The notes under the pieces were generated by a model, which searched no databases, was not told the DNA's origin, and saw only the letters and a list, made by a program, of their open reading frames with translations. This document shows, piece after piece, positions 8,606 through 16,426 of a DNA stretch of 28,090 nt. Within the stretch, counting starts at the first letter, position 1, and the number at the start of each line of letters is the position of its first letter. A program made the translations under genes and the position numbers. The DNA comes from an uncultured Acidobacteriota bacterium (GTDB lineage: Bacteria > Acidobacteriota > Blastocatellia > Pyrinomonadales > Pyrinomonadaceae): positions 1 through 28,090 of the forward strand of contig CADEEU010000006.1 in NCBI GenBank assembly GCA_902826385.1. Reading direction: 5' to 3'.

Positions 8606-9574
8606 CTAATTCGCGGTCACCGTTTGTCCGGCTCCCGCTTCGTGGATGAAAGTCAGCCATTCGGCTCCATTCGGAGCAGGCCGTTCGGCGAGGACCACCT
8701 TGAAAAACTCTTCCTGCAGGCGTTTTGTTATTTCGCCGCGTTTACCGCTGCCTATGGTTATGCGGTCGACCGAGCGGATCGGACTGATCTCGGCGGCAGT
8801 GCCGGTGAAAAATAACTCGTCGGCAAGATACAGAGCGGCACGCTGGATGACCGCCTCTTCGACTGCGATGCCCATTTCACGGGCGAGCTGGATGACAGAA
8901 TCACGCGTAATGCCCGGCAGAATCGCGGCACCCAACGGCGGCGTGATCAGGCGTCCGTTGTTGACCAAAAAGATATTCTCGCCCGAACCTTCGGAAACAT
9001 AGCCCCTGTCATCGAGCGCGATCCCTTCGGAAAACCCGCCCAGCTTTGCCTCCATCTTAATCAGCTGCGAGTTCATGTAATTCGCACCCGCCTTCGCCAT
9101 TGCGGGCAGAGCGTTCGTGTTGAATCTCGTCCAGCTTGAAACGCATACGTCTATGCCGTTCTCGATCGCCTCGTCACCGAGATATTTTCCCCACTCCCAT
9201 GCGGCAATGTAAGATTCGACCGGATTGTTCAGCGGATAAACGCCGAACGCCGGATTGTTTTCGTCCAATCCGCGGAAGACCACCGGCCTTAGATAGCATT
9301 CGTCCAGACCGCTTTCACGCACGAGAGAGACCGCCGCGTCGCAAAACTGTTCGCGGTCGAAACCGGAGTCCATACGGTAGATCTTAGCCGAATTCACAAG
9401 CCGCTGCATATGCTCGGTCAGCCTGAAAATGGCCGGGCCCTTTTTCGAATTGTAGCAGCGGATGCCTTCGAAAACGCTTGTACCGTAGTTTACGACGTGC
9501 GACATCACGTGAATACGTGCGTCATCCCAATCGATAAACTCACCGTTTCGCCATACTTTAGGGGAAATTTTCAT
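8606..9574 (-). CDS. ilvE: Branched-chain amino acid aminotransferase
   Basis: The protein has 322 residues from the ATG at 9574. A longer TTG start at 9610 would add 12 residues, but that stretch overlaps the promoter. It is a fold-type IV PLP enzyme that transaminates Leu, Ile and Val with 2-oxoglutarate. The PLP lysine is K161 in AMAKAGANYMNS, and the cofactor-contacting SEGSGEN (194-200) follows GISEGIALDDRG-type sequence. The N-terminal VWRNGEFIDWDDARIHVMSHVVNYGTSVFEGIR is typical of IlvE. D-amino acid transaminase and ADC lyase share this fold, but the length and the WEWGKYLG segment favour IlvE. It has its own candidate promoter and a strong terminator, hence is probably monocistronic. 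It has no clear ribosome-binding site, consistent with a very short leader. Confidence 0.92.
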   Translation of the reverse strand: MKISPKVWRNGEFIDWDDARIHVMSHVVNYGTSVFEGIRCYNSKKGPAIFRLTEHMQRLVNSAKIYRMDSGFDREQFCDAAVSLVRESGLDECYLRPVVFRGLDENNPAFGVYPLNNPVESYIAAWEWGKYLGDEAIENGIDVCVSSWTRFNTNALPAMAKAGANYMNSQLIKMEAKLGGFSEGIALDDRGYVSEGSGENIFLVNNGRLITPPLGAAILPGITRDSVIQLAREMGIAVEEAVIQRAALYLADELFFTGTAAEISPIRSVDRITIGSGKRGEITKRLQEEFFKVVLAERPAPNGAEWLTFIHEAGAGQTVTAN

Positions 9575-9586
9575 CGTCGATAGGAT

Positions 9587-9592
9587 AGTATA
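9587..9592 (-). promoter_or_regulatory. ilvE: Candidate -10 element of ilvE with a very short leader
   Basis: TATACT on the minus strand lies 12 nt before the ATG at 9574, so transcription would begin about 5 nt before the start codon. The -35 region is poor, so this rests on the -10 match alone. Confidence 0.35.
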
Positions 9593-9653
9593 TCGGGCAA
9601 TTTTCCGCAATATAACATGAATTTATATTGCCATAAGATCAGCACACTTCAAG

Positions 9654-9680
9654 AAAAAAGGCGGACGCAAGCTCCGCCTT
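9654..9680 (-). terminator. Intrinsic terminator of the PD40 propeller gene
   Basis: On the minus strand an 8-bp stem (9673-9680 with 9658-9665, AAGGCGGA/TCCGCCTT) with a 7-nt loop runs into T6. It lies 24 nt after the stop at 9705. Confidence 0.85.
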
Positions 9681-9704
9681 GATCGAGAAGTTTTCGTAAC
9701 GTAC

Positions 9705-12332
9705 TTATAGAATAAAGACTCTCGGAGCCGTGTCGTCGAGCCGTGAATCGAAGGTACCGCCGCCGGCCGAGATAGTCACGACTACGGGTTGATCTCCCGC
9801 CATATTAAGTGACGCGGGCAGCTGAAAATCGACGAGATAAACGCCTGGAGCTTCCAGTCCGCCATTCGCGGCAACCAGCGTTCCCGGAATCGGCCCAGAC
9901 CCACCTATGCGAATCGATATCAAAGGATTGGTGTTTCCAACGCCGGTCAAACGCATGCGCAGCCTTGTCGCAACCCGGACACCGCCGCGAATCTGGATAG
10001 TGGTCACGGTAAAAGGTTCGGTCGTGTGAACGCGGTTCGTCACGTTCTTTAGCTGCGCGCGGCCGAGCGGTCCCGGGATCGGAAGATCGGTAAAAATGTC
10101 GGGCCGGGCCGGCACCAGCTTGACCGTACTGTTTATCTCAACACCGTTATTGTTGATCACCACCGGCAGCTCGTTGCCAGCCGTCGTACCGGCTAAAAAC
10201 GGCGGCACGACAAATACGATCTCACGCTGGCTGACCGACTGCAGCCCGCAGGCGATTCCGTTAATCGAAAGGGTAACGCCGCTCAACTGGATTGGCAGCG
10301 GAAATCTTCTGTCGAACGATCCCTGGACCGTCCGCGGCACGACCGGAGGATTCAGCGGTGCGTCGTAATTAAGTATTGCCAACATGCCGGGTGCCGCGCC
10401 GTAAACCGCAGGCGGCGTCACCGGTGTCGGCGTTGGCGTCGCGGTCGGTGTCGGCGTCGGTGAAGCGGTCGGCGTTGGCGTCGGTGTCGGCGTCGGCGTC
10501 GGCGTTGCCGTTGGAGAAGGAGTAGGCGTGGGCGATGGCGTTGCAAACGTTATCGGCAGACGAGATGCCCCGGTCGAGAAGTTCAGCGTTCCGGCCGATT
10601 GATTCGTTACATCCGGCCGCAAAAGATAATATGACTCTGTGCCGAGATCGGCGTTACCGGTTCCAACTTCTATGAGAGCAAGGTTGAACGCAAAGCGGTT
10701 CGATGTGTCGGTTGGAAGAGGCTGTGCCGAACCAACGAACGATATCGTTAGCGCGAATTTCGTCAATCTCTTGAACTCGGCGGCCGTCGCATCTACATCG
10801 AGAGGATACATGTATATTTGCGGCGGACGATTTGCGTCCGGGTTTAATCCGTCCGAAGCCGTCGTCGGTATCGTTCCGTCCGCTTTTATGTTTTGCCTTG
10901 TTTCAAGGAGCATTGTCCGCGGTGTTCCCGACGCGTTGTTGTCAGTAAATCCCGGGAAGTGCGGCAGGTCGCCGGACGCTGCCGAATCTGCATTGCTTCG
11001 CGGACCTATTCGACGAAAAATGCTTGTTGTAGTGTCGTAGAGATAAACCGCAAAAGTCGAAGTCGACGTTTGATTTCCCGGATTAGCGGTTGTCGGAAAA
11101 TCTGCGTATGAATCAAACGCGATGTATCGTCCATCGCGGCTCATTCTTTTCCCGGCATCCAGAATATTTACCGGATCGCCCGGGTTTGCCGGCGTGGTCG
11201 TAGTGATCTGTTTACTGTTCGCGGTCGGCTCGCCATTCACAAGCTGAGCGTAAAATAACTCTTCATTTCGGCTAGGCGGCGAGTTGCTGCCGAGGTCGAA
11301 GTTGGTCGTGCTGGCCGGATTGTCTATCGGGTCCTCGCCCGTGCTGGAAAAAAGCACGCGGTCCCCGACTCCGCTAATCATCGGATTTTTATTGTAAATC
11401 GGACGATTGATTTCTCCGCGCGGCGTTTTGGTTACCTGCCGGAGTGCGGCACTCGGCCTAAGATAAAGAAAAACCTCATCGTTGTCATCATCGGGAAACG
11501 CATTTCCAACCGCCGTTACCAGATCGCGGGTCGAAAGAAATGCGATGACCGTGCCGTCGTCATTTATGCTTACGTCGTGATTGTCGTCGGCCACGAACGC
11601 GGCGGTCGTAGAAGTGGCCGCTATCGGCAGTCGGCTGGCGTCTGTGTTGGTTACCAATATAAAACTTCCGCCGCTTAAGTCGGTCACCGGAAGCTCTTCA
11701 CCCGTGGTCAGATCGGCCGCAACGTAAGCCGGTATCTGGTACAGCCACATTTCCAAATTTCCGTCCTGGGTGAGCGGGTTTGCTCCCGGAGTAGGTGTCG
11801 GCGTCGGTGTAGATGTTGGCGTCGGCGTCGGTGACGGCGTCGCGGTCAAACCATTGCCATCGAAATTTCCGGGATTAGACGAGTTCGGCGCCATCGGCGT
11901 CGAAGATGTGGCGTTGGAGCTGAAAGCAACCCACCGCCCGTCCTGGCTTATCACCGGACGCCGGTTACCGATCTCTACTCTAATATTTGAAAAAGAAGCG
12001 GCAGCATTCGGATCGAAAAGAACGCTTTTAGTATCGGTTATTTGAAATATACGTCTCTGTGCATAATCGAAAAGAAAGATTTCGAGATTGCCATCTTCGT
12101 TCCGCGGATTTTCCGTCGCCACGTTGCCGCGAGATTCAAAAACGACGAAGCGTCCGTCACCGCTGATTCCTCCGGCAAACGAGTCTGTTGCGGAACTGGT
12201 TATCTGCCCGATCAGCGTATTTGGCTGTGGCGTTGGGGTCGCCGTAGGCGTCGGGGTGGGCGTTTGCCCATTCACGACGATTGATAATGATGTAAAAACA
12301 AATGCTAAAAATAACGAAAAGCGAAGCGTCAC
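9705..12332 (-). CDS. Secreted PD40/WD40-like beta-propeller protein with Pro/Thr linkers
   Basis: I choose the GTG at 12332 (875 residues), which has GGAGGAG just upstream and begins directly with a signal peptide (TLRFSLFLAFVFTSLSIVVNGQ); a longer start at 12404 adds 24 residues before the signal. After a PTPT stretch (about 24-38) comes a TolB/PD40-type propeller with blades marked by ISGDGRFVVFES, ISQDGRWVAFSS, INDDGTVIAFLS, ISGVGDRVLFSS and MSRDGRYIAFDS. A second PTPT linker (about 162-182) interrupts the propeller and a third (about 596-638) leads to a C-terminal domain with FPLPIQLSGVTLSINGIAC and IVFVVPP. That domain resembles the TIGR03437-type domain of Acidobacteria. It is presumably extracellular or periplasmic. 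No catalytic motif is seen, and a binding or adhesive role is inferred only. Own promoter and terminator. Confidence 0.85.
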   Translation of the reverse strand: MTLRFSLFLAFVFTSLSIVVNGQTPTPTPTATPTPQPNTLIGQITSSATDSFAGGISGDGRFVVFESRGNVATENPRNEDGNLEIFLFDYAQRRIFQITDTKSVLFDPNAAASFSNIRVEIGNRRPVISQDGRWVAFSSNATSSTPMAPNSSNPGNFDGNGLTATPSPTPTPTSTPTPTPTPGANPLTQDGNLEMWLYQIPAYVAADLTTGEELPVTDLSGGSFILVTNTDASRLPIAATSTTAAFVADDNHDVSINDDGTVIAFLSTRDLVTAVGNAFPDDDNDEVFLYLRPSAALRQVTKTPRGEINRPIYNKNPMISGVGDRVLFSSTGEDPIDNPASTTNFDLGSNSPPSRNEELFYAQLVNGEPTANSKQITTTTPANPGDPVNILDAGKRMSRDGRYIAFDSYADFPTTANPGNQTSTSTFAVYLYDTTTSIFRRIGPRSNADSAASGDLPHFPGFTDNNASGTPRTMLLETRQNIKADGTIPTTASDGLNPDANRPPQIYMYPLDVDATAAEFKRLTKFALTISFVGSAQPLPTDTSNRFAFNLALIEVGTGNADLGTESYYLLRPDVTNQSAGTLNFSTGASRLPITFATPSPTPTPSPTATPTPTPTPTPTPTASPTPTPTATPTPTPVTPPAVYGAAPGMLAILNYDAPLNPPVVPRTVQGSFDRRFPLPIQLSGVTLSINGIACGLQSVSQREIVFVVPPFLAGTTAGNELPVVINNNGVEINSTVKLVPARPDIFTDLPIPGPLGRAQLKNVTNRVHTTEPFTVTTIQIRGGVRVATRLRMRLTGVGNTNPLISIRIGGSGPIPGTLVAANGGLEAPGVYLVDFQLPASLNMAGDQPVVVTISAGGGTFDSRLDDTAPRVFIL
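10417..10544. repeat. Hexamer-like repeat tract encoding Pro-Thr linker
   Basis: A run of about 128 nt built from near-copies of GGCGTC, GGTGTC and GGCGTT (plus strand) encodes alternating Pro/Thr on the minus strand, with occasional Ser and Ala. It is the longest of three such tracts in this gene. Confidence 0.85.
11787..11847. repeat. Second Pro-Thr coding repeat tract
   Basis: About 60 nt of GGCGTC/GGTGTC-type hexamers encode a PTPT linker that sits between two propeller blades of the secreted protein. Confidence 0.75.
12224..12270. repeat. Third Pro-Thr coding repeat tract, next to the signal peptide
   Basis: About 47 nt of the same hexamer type encode the PTPT stretch immediately after the predicted signal peptide. 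Confidence 0.7.
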
Positions 12333-12335
12333 AGA

Positions 12336-12342
12336 CTCCTCC
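12336..12342 (-). promoter_or_regulatory. Ribosome-binding site that decides a GTG start
   Basis: GGAGGAG on the minus strand lies 3 nt before the GTG at 12332, which opens directly into a signal peptide. It favours this start over the upstream alternative at 12404. Confidence 0.75.
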
Positions 12343-12377
12343 GTAAGTTGCTGAAAAATAAGCTCAGAACGCTGTAT

Positions 12378-12406
12378 AAAATATCGGATAAATACCCTAA
12401 GCACAA
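12378..12406 (-). promoter_or_regulatory. Candidate promoter of the PD40 propeller gene
   Basis: TTGTGC (12401-12406) and TATTTT (12378-12383) on the minus strand are spaced 17 bp. A second -10-like TATACA overlaps just downstream. An AT-rich hairpin (12412-12420 with 12424-12433, one bulge) lies immediately upstream of the -35 and could be a regulatory site or chance. Between here and lpxB (12434-12623) I see no gene. Confidence 0.4.
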
Positions 12407-12623
12407 AACTTGCATTTTAAAGGTTAAAAATGCGTTCTGCAACCGAGTGGCGGGTAAAGTTATATCCACGGTCCGCGTAAAACAAAGCCTTTGATGCAGG
12501 TAGTGTTGTGAAGGGTTGTCATTTTACATTTTGGCAAGGGAGCCGCAAACTAGGCGTTTGGCAACGGCGAACGTCCTCCAATGCCTGGCGAATTGCTGGA
12601 TTTTAACGTGAAAGATCGAAACA

Positions 12624-13826
12624 ATGTCGGCGAAAACGGTAGCGGAAAAAAAATTAAACATTATGCTCGTCGCCGGTGAGGCATCCGGTGACGGACATGC
12701 AGCCAAGCTTGTCGGCGCGCTCCGCGATCTCTCACCCGAAACCGATTTCGAGTTTTTCGGCTGTGCCGGCCCGCGAATGCGTGACGGCGGTGTGGACGCG
12801 GTCGTAAAGGCCGACGATTTGGCGATCATGGGCGTTCCGGAGATAGCCCGAGCCCTTCCGGTCTTTCTGGACGCTTTTAAGAGGCTAAAGACCGCTGCCC
12901 GCGAACGAAAACCGGACGCGGTAGTTTTGATCGATTTTCCGGAATTCAACCTAAAGCTGGCTAAGTCGTTAAAAAAAATTGGGTTGACGGTCGTTTACTA
13001 TATTTCACCGCAGCTTTGGGGCTGGCGTAAATACAGGCGCCGCACTATACGCGATCATGTCGATCTGCTTCTGTCCATTGTTCCGTTCGAAAAGGACTGG
13101 TACGCCGAGCACGGAATCGAAAACGTCGAATACGTCGGCAGCCCGCTCGCAAGAGAAGTAAAACCATCTGTGTCGCGCGAAGATTTTCGACGCGAACACG
13201 CAATCGACCCGCAGGTACCAGTCATCGCCCTGCTTCCGGGAAGCCGACACAAAGAATTAACGCGGATATTGCCGCCGATGCTGGAAGCTGCGGCCCTTGT
13301 CAAAAAGCGTGACGACCGTTGCCGGTTCGTCCTTGCGTTGGCGGCGACCCGGCGGGAAGACGAGGTGACCGATGCTCTGAAAATTGCGAAACGCAATTCC
13401 AAATTCGATATCCCGGCCCCGATCATCGTAAAAGACAGAACTTACGACGCCGTTAACGCTGCCGACGCCGCGGCTGTCGCGAGCGGCACGGCCACGCTTG
13501 AGACAGGCATTATTGGAACGCCGATGGCAATCGTTTACAAAACTTCGGGTTTTAATTACAGGCTGGTTCGGCCGCTGATCGACGTCGAGCATTTCGGCAT
13601 GATCAACCTTATCGCGGGCAAACGAATCGTGGCCGAGCTTATACAGGATGACTTCACGCCGGTTTCCCTTTCGGAAGAATTGACACGACTGCTGGAACCG
13701 AAGGTAAATGCTGAGATTCGGAATGAGCTTCAAGCGGCGGTTGAAAAGCTGGGAAGCGGCGGCGCTTCAAAACGTGCCGCAGCGGCAATTTTTAAGATTG
13801 TAACAGGAAGATCAAAGTCAGCCTGA
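12624..13826 (+). CDS. lpxB: Lipid-A-disaccharide synthase
   Basis: This 400-residue GT19 glycosyltransferase joins UDP-diacylglucosamine and lipid X to form the lipid A disaccharide at the inner face of the cytoplasmic membrane. Seen in the sequence: the N-terminal LVAGEASGDGHAAKL (GEASGD at 18-23), FFGCAGPRM, DDLAIMGVPEI, IDFPEFNLKLA (103-113), YYISPQLWGWR, YVGSPLA, LLPGSRHKE (203-211), and the C-terminal SGTATLETGIIGTPMAIVYKT with GMINLIAGKRIVAELIQDDFTP. Length and order match the family. The start at 12624 has only a weak ribosome-binding site. It runs convergent to lpxD with 44 nt between stops, an arrangement unlike the classical lpxD-fabZ-lpxA-lpxB order. Confidence 0.96.
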   Translation: MSAKTVAEKKLNIMLVAGEASGDGHAAKLVGALRDLSPETDFEFFGCAGPRMRDGGVDAVVKADDLAIMGVPEIARALPVFLDAFKRLKTAARERKPDAVVLIDFPEFNLKLAKSLKKIGLTVVYYISPQLWGWRKYRRRTIRDHVDLLLSIVPFEKDWYAEHGIENVEYVGSPLAREVKPSVSREDFRREHAIDPQVPVIALLPGSRHKELTRILPPMLEAAALVKKRDDRCRFVLALAATRREDEVTDALKIAKRNSKFDIPAPIIVKDRTYDAVNAADAAAVASGTATLETGIIGTPMAIVYKTSGFNYRLVRPLIDVEHFGMINLIAGKRIVAELIQDDFTPVSLSEELTRLLEPKVNAEIRNELQAAVEKLGSGGASKRAAAAIFKIVTGRSKSA

Positions 13827-13870
13827 TCTTTGGCGGCGTCAACGCTTGCACGATCGCCGTTTTCGGACGC

Positions 13871-14896
13871 TTAAGATTTTAGCTCGCTTATTGTGTCGTC
13901 CAGGCGTTTCTTTAGTTCGCGTACTTCGCTTTTTAAACGTTCGATACCTTTTACGTGAGCATTCTGCCGTTTGAAATCTTCCAGCGGCTGGATCGGCGTT
14001 CCCCACCAAACACCTGGCCGCACTATCTTTCCGGGCAGGACTCCGGCTTGTGATCCGATAACGGCACCGCTTTGAACGCGGACGTGGTCGCCGAAACCGA
14101 CCTGTCCGCCGATCACGCAATCGTCTTCGATCGTAACGCTGCCCGAAATGCCCGTCTGAGCCGCGATCACACAGCGTCTGCCGATATCGACGTTGTGGCC
14201 GACCTGAACAAGATTGTCGATCTTCGTCCCTTCGCCTATACGCGTCACGCCGAGCGCTCCGCGATCTATGCACGTATTCGCCCCGATCTCTACATCGTCC
14301 TCGATCACAACGGTCCCGATCTGCGGGAATTTAATGTAGCCGCCGCTTTCCTCCCGCACGTATCCAAAACCGTCGGCACCAATTACCACGCCGCTGTGCA
14401 GGATTACTCTCGCTCCAATCGTGCAATCGTCATCGACGAACACGTTCACGTGCAGGACAGAACCTTCGCCGACCGTGACGTTGTCACCGACCTTGGCACC
14501 CGCCCGTAGATGGGCTCCGTCGCCGATTGTCGAATTTTCTCCAACGCATACAAACGCACCGACAAAAACTTTCGAACCGATAGTTGCGGATGGCGCGATA
14601 ACTGCTGAAGGATGAATTTCAGCCGGACGCGGTTTTGGCGGATGAAGCTTAGCCGCGACACGAGCAAACGCCAGCTTTGGCCGGGTGGTTTTGATAACGG
14701 TTTGACTATCGTTCACGGGCGTATCGACCGGCACTAGAAGACATGATGCCTTCGATTCGGGCGTTGTGTCGCTCTTTTCGACAAAAGCAATCTGTCCCGC
14801 GTCCGCGGCGTCCGCCGACGCGCACGACAATATCTCGACCTGCCCGTCGCCATGCAGCTCTCCGCCAACGAGTTCGGCAATTTCGCTCGTTTTCAT
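13871..14896 (-). CDS. lpxD: UDP-3-O-(3-hydroxyacyl)glucosamine N-acyltransferase
   Basis: This 341-residue enzyme transfers a 3-hydroxyacyl group from acyl-ACP to UDP-3-O-acylglucosamine, the third step of lipid A synthesis. The N-terminal uridine-binding domain (1-95) is followed by a left-handed beta helix of hexapeptide repeats (about 96-300; for example AVIAPSATIGSKVFVG and CTIGARVILHSGVVIG). The catalytic His is H234 in VQVGHNVDIG, and the GADGFG motif (173-178) is present. The C-terminal 45 residues form a charged helix (GIERLKSEVRELKKRLDD), as in other LpxD. It has no ribosome-binding site; a well-spaced promoter ends 7 nt before the ATG, suggesting a leaderless mRNA. No terminator hairpin of note follows. 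Confidence 0.96.
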   Translation of the reverse strand: MKTSEIAELVGGELHGDGQVEILSCASADAADAGQIAFVEKSDTTPESKASCLLVPVDTPVNDSQTVIKTTRPKLAFARVAAKLHPPKPRPAEIHPSAVIAPSATIGSKVFVGAFVCVGENSTIGDGAHLRAGAKVGDNVTVGEGSVLHVNVFVDDDCTIGARVILHSGVVIGADGFGYVREESGGYIKFPQIGTVVIEDDVEIGANTCIDRGALGVTRIGEGTKIDNLVQVGHNVDIGRRCVIAAQTGISGSVTIEDDCVIGGQVGFGDHVRVQSGAVIGSQAGVLPGKIVRPGVWWGTPIQPLEDFKRQNAHVKGIERLKSEVRELKKRLDDTISELKS

Positions 14897-14903
14897 CAGC
14901 TAC

Positions 14904-14932
14904 AATTTAGACCGATTTTGTGAAAATGTCAG
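14904..14932 (-). promoter_or_regulatory. lpxD: Candidate sigma-70 promoter of lpxD giving a leaderless transcript
   Basis: CTGACA (14927-14932) and TAAATT (14904-14909) are 17 bp apart on the minus strand. The -10 ends 7 nt before the ATG at 14896, so the first transcribed base would fall at or within a base or two of the start codon. Confidence 0.5.
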
Positions 14933-15087
14933 GTGAGAAGGTCGATTCAGCTCGCCGCCGTGCCAATCAGAGTGGCTGGTTGAGAAACTAGAAACTACTA
15001 TTTTCACTTTTAACTTTTCAGTTCTTAGTAAGAGTTACCTTGCCAACAAACTAAAAAGTGAACGCTGAAAAAAAGGTGGGGAGTTGG

Positions 15088-15375
15088 TTAACCGGCGCGT
15101 TTCTCGGCGGCGTTTACGGCTGTTTGCAGGAATGTTTCAATTCCCTCGATCCGAACACCGATGCTGTTGTCCAAACGGCGAAGCACTGCGGCCGATTCGC
15201 TGTCGAGAAAATCGAGATCGGCAAGGTCAATGGTGACGCAGGTGTCGAGATCGGTCTGAATGTCGGACGCAATGCGCTCAAGCAGCAACGCGTCGTCGAG
15301 CAGCATATCGCCCTCGACACGCAGAACGGTGCGCTGATGTTCGTTGTCGTCGATCTGCGTTATATGCGTCGGCAT
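15088..15375 (-). CDS. STAS-domain protein
   Basis: Started at the ATG at 15375 it has 95 residues; a TTG at 15384 would add three. The pattern RTVLRVEGDMLLDDALLLERIASDI...CVTIDLADLDFLDSESAAVLRRL follows STAS domains, with the loop residue S59 in LDSES at the place of the phosphorylatable Ser of anti-sigma-factor antagonists. The segment after it (RIEGIETFLQTAVNAAEKRAG) forms the closing helix. It would be cytoplasmic, and a partner kinase or phosphatase is not in the window, so whether it is regulated by phosphorylation is unknown. It follows the EamA transporter gene by 45 nt on the other side and lies upstream of lpxD, all on the minus strand. Confidence 0.75.
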   Translation of the reverse strand: MPTHITQIDDNEHQRTVLRVEGDMLLDDALLLERIASDIQTDLDTCVTIDLADLDFLDSESAAVLRRLDNSIGVRIEGIETFLQTAVNAAEKRAG

Positions 15376-15419
15376 TTCTTTCAAAGCATTAAACGATAAA
15401 AGTACGGCGTTGGCAAGGA

Positions 15420-16322
15420 TTAGTTTCGCACAGGCTTTAGTTTCTTAGTCACCAGAAAAACGCCGGCAAAGATCAATGCCGCTGCTATGATGAAATTTAG
15501 TCCGATGCGTTCGCCTAAAAAAGCGACTGCGGTCAAAAATCCTATCACCGGTTGAAGATAGACGAAAACCGCGACGGTCGAGGGATCGACGCGGGCCAGC
15601 GCCCATGCGTTGAAAAAATACGGCACGGCCGTCGCAATGACCGCTATGTGCAGGGCCATCAGCCAGATAGAGAGGTCGACCGAAGCTATATCTATAGTCG
15701 ACAATGAATAAGTTCCGAGCGGAACACAGATCAATGCCGCGAAAAGAAATATCCACGTTATCGATTTCATCGCGCCGTTGCGGGTGACTACGTTCTTCGA
15801 GGTCGCCACGTAAATGCCGTAGGACAACGAGTTAAGAACGACGAACACGTCGCCCTTTGTCGTTTCGGCGGAAAAGGATGCGTTTCGCGGATCGATAAGA
15901 AATATCACTCCGGCGGCAGCGAGGATTACACCAAACGCTTTGGCCGCACGAAGTTTTTCGCTGCCGATCAGAACGCCGACCAGCAGGGCGAAAATCGGTA
16001 TCGTAACCGCGATCAGCGAAGCATTAGTTACTTTCGTAAGCGACAGTCCGTGAACGTATAGAAGCTGGTTAAACGTAACGCCGAACAGACCGAAAAGGGC
16101 TAGCTTCCAATAATCCGCTTTTTCCGCCAGCCGCATGTTGCCGCGAAAACGCTGAAAACCGTAAAGAATAATCGCGGCGATGCCGACCCGAATTCCGACC
16201 AGCGCAACGCTGGGAATGACCGCAAGCACGACCTTCCCGACCACCGGAAAAGTTCCGAACGCGATCTGCACCGTAAGCAACGCGGCGTAAGAAGAATTGT
16301 TCGATGCAGGTCTGGGCTCCAC
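15420..16322 (-). CDS. EamA/DMT-family transporter
   Basis: I place the start at the GTG at 16322 (about 300 residues, usual for the family). The longer frame from 16379 would start inside the promoter. The protein has ten predicted transmembrane helices in two EamA repeats (about 15-135 and 155-290), with short loops and a conserved-looking LERVDPSTVAVFVYLQPVIGFL-type segment (ARVDPSTVA...LQPVIG) and WLMALHIAVIATAVPYF in the second. It is a likely inner-membrane exporter of small metabolites or amino acids; substrate cannot be told. It ends before a 45-nt gap to the STAS gene on the same strand, so the two may be co-transcribed. Confidence 0.87.
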   Translation of the reverse strand: MEPRPASNNSSYAALLTVQIAFGTFPVVGKVVLAVIPSVALVGIRVGIAAIILYGFQRFRGNMRLAEKADYWKLALFGLFGVTFNQLLYVHGLSLTKVTNASLIAVTIPIFALLVGVLIGSEKLRAAKAFGVILAAAGVIFLIDPRNASFSAETTKGDVFVVLNSLSYGIYVATSKNVVTRNGAMKSITWIFLFAALICVPLGTYSLSTIDIASVDLSIWLMALHIAVIATAVPYFFNAWALARVDPSTVAVFVYLQPVIGFLTAVAFLGERIGLNFIIAAALIFAGVFLVTKKLKPVRN

Positions 16323-16351
16323 AAATTTTTCAAAAACAAACGGAATAGGCG

Positions 16352-16379
16352 ATAATAGCAGACGAGATGCCGATTTCAA
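16352..16379 (-). promoter_or_regulatory. Candidate promoter of the EamA transporter gene
   Basis: TTGAAA (16374-16379) and TATTAT (16352-16357) are spaced 16 bp on the minus strand. The -35 coincides with the only upstream alternative start, which argues for the GTG at 16322. The -10 nearly reads as GATAAT on the plus strand, so the peptidase gene may use the same site. Confidence 0.5.
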
Positions 16380-16426
16380 CGTCGAACGATTCGGACGAAA
16401 TCAACCTTAACTTTTTGGAGAATTTG

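Noticed and set aside
10417..10544. Tandem repeats that could suggest a CRISPR array.
   Set aside because: They are six-base units without spacers and lie in frame inside a coding sequence.
12088..12354. Plus-strand frame of Val-Gly repeats over the start of the propeller gene.
   Set aside because: It is only the reverse reading of the Pro-Thr repeats.
13808..13830. 7-bp hairpin over the lpxB stop, considered as a terminator.
   Set aside because: The stem is short, overlaps the coding end and lacks a T-tract on either strand.
14072..14509. Open frame on the plus strand across lpxD.
   Set aside because: It is antisense to a well-supported lpxD gene, has an odd composition and no ribosome-binding site.
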